A stretch of 11,743 bases of DNA from JBLMZW01 sp050259035. GTDB taxonomy: Bacteria; Bacillota; Syntrophomonadia; Syntrophomonadales; DTU052. Location: contig JBLMZW010000051.1 of the NCBI GenBank assembly GCA_050259035.1, positions 1 through 11,743 on the forward strand, read 5' to 3'. The notes under the pieces were generated by a model. The model saw nothing but the letters and a program-made list of their open reading frames with translations, had not been told where the DNA came from and ran no database searches. Shown here piece after piece: positions 6,423-11,743 of the stretch. Positions within the stretch are counted from its first letter, which is position 1. Each line of letters begins with the position of its first letter. Made by a program: the position numbers and the translations under genes.

Positions 6423-7043
6423 TCATAAAAACGGATTATATTTTCTTTCGTAACCGATAGTGGTTGCGGGGCCATGGCCCGGGTAACACACTACATCGTC
6501 CTCATAGCACATTAGTTTTTCGTTGATATTATTGATTAAGACTTTCATGGAACCGCCAGGAAAATCGGTCCGGCCTACCGATCCATTAAACAAGGTATCA
6601 CCTACGAATATTATATTCCCGGTCTTTAAACATATACCTCCAGGGGAATGGCCGGGGGTATGAATTACTTCAAGCTCTACCGTGTTGCCTATTTTAATGA
6701 TATCCCCTTCCTTAAGCAGACGGTCCGCCGCCGGGCTGGTGATTATGTTGCCCATCATAAGAGAAAAATTGGCCGCCGAGCTGGTCAACATGCGGGCGTC
6801 ATCTCCATGAATCAGGATTTCGGCCCCGGTTTTTTCCTTAATTTTAGCGTTGCCTCCGATATGGTCGACATGTCCGTGGGTATTAATGATGTATTTTATC
6901 GTCAGGTTTTCCTGATCAACTATTCGCATTATACCGGCCGCTGAACCACCGGGGTCAATAATAGCCGCTTCCATGGTCTCTTCGCAGCCTATTATATAGC
7001 AATTGGTTCCTATCCCTCCGACCTCAATCCCTTTTAAAATCAC
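6423..7043 (-). CDS. Metallo-beta-lactamase-fold hydrolase, glyoxalase II-like
   Basis: This 206-residue protein is a compact metallo-beta-lactamase-fold enzyme of the kind often labelled hydroxyacylglutathione hydrolase. The dinuclear metal site is complete: THGHVDH (55-61), H132 in PGHSPG, D149 in VGDTLF and H190 in YPGHGP. GSVGRTDFPGGS (154-165) is typical of the glyoxalase II-like subgroup found next to dtd and relA in Firmicutes. It lacks the C-terminal helical domain that binds glutathione in true glyoxalase II, which is about 250 residues long, so the substrate is unknown; a thioester hydrolase is a fair guess. There is no signal peptide. The start is GTG at 7041-7043, with AAGGAGG 7 nt upstream overlapping the dtd stop, so it is translated from the recJ-relA-dtd transcript. 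No intrinsic terminator is visible between its stop and the T-box promoter. Confidence 0.88.
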   Translation of the reverse strand: MILKGIEVGGIGTNCYIIGCEETMEAAIIDPGGSAAGIMRIVDQENLTIKYIINTHGHVDHIGGNAKIKEKTGAEILIHGDDARMLTSSAANFSLMMGNIITSPAADRLLKEGDIIKIGNTVELEVIHTPGHSPGGICLKTGNIIFVGDTLFNGSVGRTDFPGGSMKVLINNINEKLMCYEDDVVCYPGHGPATTIGYERKYNPFL

Positions 7044-7055
7044 CCCAATACCTCC

Positions 7056-7505
7056 TTAAAATTGTTTGTGGCTATCCAACATAATGGTACAGGGACCGTC
7101 GTTGAATATCTCTACTTCCATGTGAGCCCCAAATTGACCTGTAGCCACTTTTATGCCTTTAGCCGTTACGCCTTCTGCCACCCGGTTAAATAATTCCAAA
7201 CCCTCGTCCGCCCCCGCCGCCTGGCTATAGCTGGGGCGACGGCCTTTACGCGCATCTCCATAAAGCGTAAACTGGGAAACCAGCAAGACTGAACCTGCTA
7301 TATCCGTCACTGCCAGGTTCATCTTGCCTTCTTCGTCGTCGAATACTCTCAGAGTACTGATCTTATCGACCATATACTCAGCATCCTGCGAGGTATCTTC
7401 ACGTCCCACACCTACCAAAACCACCAGGCCGGGGCCGATCTCTCCTACGCTTTGCCCCTCTACCAGAACCTTCCCCTGGCTTACTCGCTGAACAACTGCC
7501 CTCAT
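7056..7505 (-). CDS. dtd: D-aminoacyl-tRNA deacylase
   Basis: Dtd removes D-amino acids (and glycine) wrongly attached to tRNAs, keeping them out of translation. The protein has 149 residues, the standard length, and works as a homodimer. The N-terminal MRAVVQRV and the active-site motif SQFTLYGD (77-84) are conserved. The cross-subunit Gly-cisPro motif is NDGPCT at 135-140; Cys replaces the more usual Val or Met-type residue between Pro and Thr, a mild change. The ATG overlaps the relA stop by 4 nt (ATGA at 7502-7505), implying translational coupling; relA-dtd is a conserved Firmicute pair. Twelve nucleotides separate it from the metallo-hydrolase gene. Identity is secure. Confidence 0.96.
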   Translation of the reverse strand: MRAVVQRVSQGKVLVEGQSVGEIGPGLVVLVGVGREDTSQDAEYMVDKISTLRVFDDEEGKMNLAVTDIAGSVLLVSQFTLYGDARKGRRPSYSQAAGADEGLELFNRVAEGVTAKGIKVATGQFGAHMEVEIFNDGPCTIMLDSHKQF

Positions 7506-9673
7506 GGTTTATTACCCGTAGGTATCACCCGTTTAACCTCTAATACATCCTTTATCTTAGCAATTCTTTGCATAATAGCCTGCAGATGATTAAGATCCTT
7601 GATCTGTAGTTTAAGATTCAAGGCCGCCATGGAATTCCGGGTAGCCCGTGAGAAAACCGAAGTTACCGTTATATGTGCATCAGCAATTATAGTCATCACA
7701 TCCGTAGTCAGGCGATCCCGGTCAATAGCGGTTACTTCAATTTCCACATTATAGACGCTGCGGTTTTCCGTGACCCATTCCACTTCCACCATACGATCAA
7801 ACTCATTTTTCACGTAACCTTTAACGTTAGGGCAGTCTTCCCGGTGGACCGAGACACCCTTGCCTCGGGTAATGTAACCTACCACTTTATCTCCCGGCAA
7901 AGGATTGCAGCAGCGTGACAAACGAACCACTACATCCTCCACCCCTTTAACCCGGATGGCATTGATCGGTTTTTCTTTAACCGGCCCGGGTTTTGGTACC
8001 GGTATTAACAGGTCGTCCATTTTCTTGTTTTTAAAATACTCTTCCTTTAAACGGCTGATAACCTGATTGGCGGTAACTGTTCCATCTCCGACCGCCGCAT
8101 ACATGTCGTCAACCCGGGTAAAGCTTAACTTGCGTGCGATATCTAACAACCTGTCATCCCGCAAGAATTCTTTGGTATCGAGATTATTCTTCTTCATTTC
8201 GAATTCCAGAGTATCGTGTCCCCTGATAGCGTAGGCTTGTCGTTGTTCCCGTTTAAACCAGGCCTTTATTCGACTTTTGGCCTGAGATGTTTTAACGAAG
8301 TTCAGCCAGTCCCGGGTCGGCCCATTGGATTGTTTAGAAGTAAGAACCTCTACTATCTCTCCATTGCTGAGTGTATAATCGAGGGTCACAATTCGGCCAT
8401 TAACCTTGGCACCGATGCAGCGATGCCCTACCTCGGTGTGAACCCGGTAAGCGAAATCGACCGGGCAGGAGCCAGCTGGGAGCTCAATCACGTCGCCTTT
8501 AGGGGTGAAAATAAACACCGTATCCGTAAACAGGTCGATTTTCAGCGACTCCATGAATTCACGGGTATCTTTTACTTCCTGCTGCCACTCCAGGGTCCGG
8601 CGCAGCCAGGATAATTTCTCATCGAATTGTTTATCACCCGGAGTACCTTCCTTATAGCGCCAATGGGCTGCGATGCCAAATTCTGCGGTCTGGTGCATTT
8701 CCCAGGTCTTAATCTGCACCTCGAAGGGTTCTCCGCCCTGGCCCAGCAACGTTGTATGCAAAGATTGGTACATATTCGGTTTGGGGGTAGCAATGTAGTC
8801 TTTGAACCTTCCGGGGATCGGTTTCCATAGTGTATGAATAAACCCCAGGACTCCGTAACAATCTCTTATCGAGTTAACGATAACCCGGATAGCAATCTTA
8901 TCGTAAATCTCATCCAAATCTTTGCCCTGTTTTAACATCTTGCGGTAAATACTGTAGAGATTCTTGGGACGCCCGGCGATATCGCCCTCCATGTTGGCAG
9001 CCTGTAATCTCTCTCTGATTTGTTGTACTAAACCCTGAATATAGTCCTCTCGTTCCTGTCGTTTGGTTTTTAACCGCCCGACCAGTTCATAATATATTTC
9101 CGGTTCGGTATATTTCAGTGCCAGGTCTTCCAGTTCCCATTTAAAACTAAAAATCCCCAGGCGGTGCGCCAGAGGAGCATAAATTTCCAGAGTCTCCAGG
9201 GCTATTTCCCTCTGTTTTTCCGGGGCATGGTATTTAAGGGTACGCATATTATGAAGACGATCGGCTAATTTTATCAGGATTACGCGAATATCCCGAGCCA
9301 TGGCAAAGAACATCTTGCGTAAATATTCCGCCTGGGCATCCTCCTTGGACTTAATCTCAATTCGGCTCAGTTTAGTAACCCCGTCAACCAATAAAGCAAC
9401 TTCTGGTCCAAATATTTTTTCAAGATCCTGCAGAGTAGTACTTGTATCCTCGATAACATCATGCAGAAGGGCAGATGCCACGGTCGAAGCGTCCAGCCCA
9501 AGCTCAGCTAGAATATAGGCTACCTGTAAAGGATGCTGAATGTATGGTTCCCCTGAAAAACGCAGTTGACCCTCATGGGCCTTACTAGCAATATCAAAAG
9601 CCCTTTCCACGAGACCCAAATCGCTATCTGGGTTGTATTTTTTTATCAGGTCCATGACTGGAGAGATGTCCAT
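7502..9673 (-). CDS. relA: Bifunctional (p)ppGpp synthetase/hydrolase Rel
   Basis: Rel makes (p)ppGpp from GTP or GDP and ATP when deacylated tRNA enters the ribosome, and hydrolyses it otherwise. The 723-residue length is that of a full long Rel. The hydrolase domain comes first, with LLHDVIEDT (69-77, metal-binding H71 D72) and KLADRLHNMRTL (135-146) intact. The synthetase domain carries RFKD at 289-292; this motif marks bifunctional enzymes rather than synthetase-only RelA. The regulatory half has TGS (about 386-446), a helical region, the zinc-finger-like CCNPLPGD (588-595) and a C-terminal ACT domain (about 641-716). EVQIKT at 318-323 has Lys where Arg is usual. The ATG has AGGAGGTGAT upstream, about 11 nt away. 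It follows recJ by 22 nt; in B. subtilis apt lies between the two genes. The symbol rel is equally valid. Confidence 0.97.
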   Translation of the reverse strand: MDISPVMDLIKKYNPDSDLGLVERAFDIASKAHEGQLRFSGEPYIQHPLQVAYILAELGLDASTVASALLHDVIEDTSTTLQDLEKIFGPEVALLVDGVTKLSRIEIKSKEDAQAEYLRKMFFAMARDIRVILIKLADRLHNMRTLKYHAPEKQREIALETLEIYAPLAHRLGIFSFKWELEDLALKYTEPEIYYELVGRLKTKRQEREDYIQGLVQQIRERLQAANMEGDIAGRPKNLYSIYRKMLKQGKDLDEIYDKIAIRVIVNSIRDCYGVLGFIHTLWKPIPGRFKDYIATPKPNMYQSLHTTLLGQGGEPFEVQIKTWEMHQTAEFGIAAHWRYKEGTPGDKQFDEKLSWLRRTLEWQQEVKDTREFMESLKIDLFTDTVFIFTPKGDVIELPAGSCPVDFAYRVHTEVGHRCIGAKVNGRIVTLDYTLSNGEIVEVLTSKQSNGPTRDWLNFVKTSQAKSRIKAWFKREQRQAYAIRGHDTLEFEMKKNNLDTKEFLRDDRLLDIARKLSFTRVDDMYAAVGDGTVTANQVISRLKEEYFKNKKMDDLLIPVPKPGPVKEKPINAIRVKGVEDVVVRLSRCCNPLPGDKVVGYITRGKGVSVHREDCPNVKGYVKNEFDRMVEVEWVTENRSVYNVEIEVTAIDRDRLTTDVMTIIADAHITVTSVFSRATRNSMAALNLKLQIKDLNHLQAIMQRIAKIKDVLEVKRVIPTGNKP

Positions 9674-9695
9674 CTAACCCATCACCTCCTGGCTG

Positions 9696-11743
9696 TTAAC
9701 TCAAGCGCATACCTGTATCTCCCAAGGCCTTCACAAAATCCACCAATACCTTCTTTTCCTCTAGTCCTTCAATATAAAAAGCGGAATCAACGGGACTGAA
9801 CGATCCTTTTTTAATCTCCACATCATATATCGTTTCCCGGTAAGAGTAATCACATAGATTACAGTCCGCCAACACGTTTAAAACGGCCCTGAATTCAACT
9901 TCCGGCCAGGCGCAGCCGGGTTCGGTTGAAAAAGCTCCATTCCTGATTTGCTCCCGGGTTATTTTCTGCCTACCGGCACCAGCCAGTCGATTATAATAGT
10001 TTTCCAGAACAGCCCGGTCAGGGTACTGCGCACTCAGGAACGCCCTATTGAATAATATGGATTCCCGGGTGAAACTCGACTCTATTTCCTTCACTGGTTC
10101 AGAAAACTGAGCCAGACAATTTTGAATTTCATAGTAACCAAATGGAGCATCCGCCAGAACAAACCTTGATGCATTAACGGTAGGAAGCCCCCCACCAATA
10201 ACGCCATCCCATGCCAGGCAATCAGCTTCTCCCGTAAGAAACCGAAGCCGAGCCTGTAAGCGCCGGGATAAACTGGTTTCGCCGGCTTCATTGCTTACCC
10301 TGTCGCTGGAATCGGAAAAATGCAAGGTTTTTCGTCGGTTAGCATAGATAATCGTGGGTTCGTTGTACTTGTCCAGGTTTCCTTCTTGCCCAACAATCCT
10401 GACCCCGGTATCAAGGGTAAAAACCTGCCAGGTGTCTCCGGACAGATCTATTCCGTCCCCCGGCCAGAGCATAATGAATTTCGGGTTATTTCTTAAACCG
10501 ACTTTGCTAATATAGTACCGGAAAAAGGGATATGTGGTCAAAAATATTTGACAGTTTCCATTTATTAAACTTTCCATTGACCTTTTTCTTATAAGCCGGT
10601 ACATGCCGCCATGCAGCGGAATCAGCAAGCCGGCAGGGAAAACACCTCTGAGCCCGGTCAGATGTTTTTCCAGGGACCTCAAGGTGGGATAAACAACTAC
10701 TACCGGATGACCGGAGTTTAATCCATGCTTCATGGCAGCTTCCGCCCGGGAAATCACAGGTTCTTCTTCGGTACCTGATGATAGATTTATGGGGAAATCA
10801 AATTGGTCGGATGGTTTTAGATCGTGAATCTTAATTTGAATACTTTCCTTGCCGCGGTAACTGTTTATATCTGGCTGAAAAATGAGGTCATAAAGCTGGG
10901 TTTCATAAGACCAGTTCTCAGGCACAGTCATTCGAAATGCTATGGCATCTATTTTTTGTCCCTGACTACCCACCCAGAACTTAAGATGCTCTCTATTTTT
11001 GCCAACCGCTCCTGGATTCAATATTTGAGTCCGGCGAATAAGCAACCGTGGTTCCGGGTTTCCTTCTCCATAAGGTTCCAGGCGGGCCAACTCCTGAACC
11101 AGCTCGCGGGTAATTTGGTCATAGTCTATCTCACAATCAATATTTATTTCACTGTGACCTTCATGATATTCCGTCGTAGCTGCGACTTCATTGAATGCGG
11201 TACGGAAATCCTGAAACTGGTCCCGGTTAAGGCTAATCCCCGCCGCTAATGGATGCCCGCCAAACCGTTGGAGGTAATCCTGACACTGAAAAAGAGCCTG
11301 GTGCAGGTTGAATCCTTTAAGGCTGCGGCCCGATCCCCGGCCCATTTCCCCTTCCCAAGATATAAGAATCGTGGGACGATGATAGGCATCTACCAACCGG
11401 GAAGCCACAATACCAATAACCCCCTGATGCCAGCTTTCTCCCGCCACCACCAGGACCGATTCCTGTCGTTCGATACACCCTTCAGCCTCGCGGCTAGCCT
11501 CCTTTAGGATTTCACTCTCTATTTCCTGACGCATACGATTGTAGTCATTCAGATTCTCTGCGAGGGCTGATGCTTCTGTCTGATCTTTGGTCAATAATAA
11601 TCTGACCGCCAGATTAGCATCGCCGATGCGGCCTGCGGCATTTATTCTTGGCGCTATGATATACCCGATATGCCAGGTTCCCAGCTCACGATCCATAAGG
11701 CCAACGCTGGACATAAGAGCATGGAGGCCTGGGCGCTGTGTCC
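9696..11743 (-). CDS. recJ: Single-stranded-DNA-specific exonuclease RecJ, 5' end cut by the window
   Basis: RecJ degrades single-stranded DNA 5' to 3' in recombination and mismatch or base-excision repair. The frame stays open past the internal ATG at 11714 to the right edge, adding TQRPGLHAL, which matches the RecJ RPGL block, so this is a partial gene. The N-terminal DHH domain is outside. Counting from that ATG, IAPRINAAGRIGDA (20-33) ends the DHH part. The DHHA1 domain follows with GRGSGRS (125-131) and FGGHPLAAG (151-159), its nucleic-acid-binding signature. An OB-like domain covers about 185-290 (GEGNPEP). The remaining roughly 340 residues are a RecJ C-terminal extension that reads like a worn helicase-type fold, with VVVVYPT, PLHGG and QIFLTTYPFF segments but no Walker A. 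It is the first gene of the run into relA, dtd and the metallo-hydrolase. Confidence 0.95.
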   Translation of the reverse strand, partial: TQRPGLHALMSSVGLMDRELGTWHIGYIIAPRINAAGRIGDANLAVRLLLTKDQTEASALAENLNDYNRMRQEIESEILKEASREAEGCIERQESVLVVAGESWHQGVIGIVASRLVDAYHRPTILISWEGEMGRGSGRSLKGFNLHQALFQCQDYLQRFGGHPLAAGISLNRDQFQDFRTAFNEVAATTEYHEGHSEINIDCEIDYDQITRELVQELARLEPYGEGNPEPRLLIRRTQILNPGAVGKNREHLKFWVGSQGQKIDAIAFRMTVPENWSYETQLYDLIFQPDINSYRGKESIQIKIHDLKPSDQFDFPINLSSGTEEEPVISRAEAAMKHGLNSGHPVVVVYPTLRSLEKHLTGLRGVFPAGLLIPLHGGMYRLIRKRSMESLINGNCQIFLTTYPFFRYYISKVGLRNNPKFIMLWPGDGIDLSGDTWQVFTLDTGVRIVGQEGNLDKYNEPTIIYANRRKTLHFSDSSDRVSNEAGETSLSRRLQARLRFLTGEADCLAWDGVIGGGLPTVNASRFVLADAPFGYYEIQNCLAQFSEPVKEIESSFTRESILFNRAFLSAQYPDRAVLENYYNRLAGAGRQKITREQIRNGAFSTEPGCAWPEVEFRAVLNVLADCNLCDYSYRETIYDVEIKKGSFSPVDSAFYIEGLEEKKVLVDFVKALGDTGMRLS

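Noticed and set aside
8216..8614. 132-codon plus-strand frame
   Set aside because: It is antisense to the TGS and helical region of relA, whose motifs are intact.
10824..11249. 141-codon plus-strand frame
   Set aside because: It is antisense to the RecJ OB and DHHA1 coding region, which is strongly conserved; it has no ribosome binding site or family motif.
1..11743. Mobile elements, CRISPR arrays, toxin-antitoxin or defence genes
   Set aside because: Almost all sequence is taken by conserved housekeeping genes in tight runs; I saw no transposase, integrase, direct-repeat array or small paired ORFs.

Overview
The window looks like a low-to-moderate GC Firmicute of the clostridial, Peptococcaceae-like type. 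The reasons are strong AGGAGG-type ribosome binding sites throughout, a T-box leader, a bifunctional Rel, a HemZ-type radical SAM protein, and the order recJ - relA - dtd - metallo-hydrolase - hemZ - hisS - aspS. The genus cannot be fixed from sequence alone. Every real gene lies on the minus strand, so the transcriptional order runs from the right end of the window to the left. Both ends cut a gene: recJ lacks its N-terminal part at the right edge and aspS lacks its C-terminal part at the left edge.

Layout in transcription order. (1) recJ (partial), relA, dtd and a glyoxalase-II-like metallo-beta-lactamase protein form one tight run, with a 22-nt gap, a 4-nt ATGA overlap and a 12-nt gap. (2) A leader of about 450 nt (5972-6422) follows, with a possible promoter and a T-box riboswitch. 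The stem I pairing I could draw puts a UUC (Phe) codon in the specifier loop. The leader then carries two successive antiterminator/terminator modules. (3) A two-gene phenylalanine unit follows: aroF (DAHP synthase) and pheA (prephenate dehydratase with an ACT domain), 2 nt apart. (4) A 127-nt gap holds a perfect 10-bp inverted repeat and a promoter-like TATAAT. (5) hemZ, hisS and aspS come last, as a second run.

How the genes fit together. Most of the window concerns tRNA charging and its consequences. HisRS and AspRS charge tRNA, Dtd removes D-amino acids from mischarged tRNA, and Rel makes and degrades (p)ppGpp when uncharged tRNA sits on the ribosome. The T-box would read uncharged tRNA-Phe directly to switch on aroF-pheA. 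PheA also carries an ACT domain with the phenylalanine-binding ESRP motif, so the pathway appears controlled at both transcript and enzyme level. RecJ (DNA repair), the metallo-hydrolase and HemZ (porphyrin-type radical SAM enzyme) are neighbours without an obvious shared job.

The most unusual item is the partial duplication inside the T-box leader. Other points worth a look are the divergent active-site motifs of PheA, the non-discriminating signature in AspRS, and the helicase-like tail of RecJ. I see no mobile element, CRISPR array, tRNA, rRNA or phage gene.
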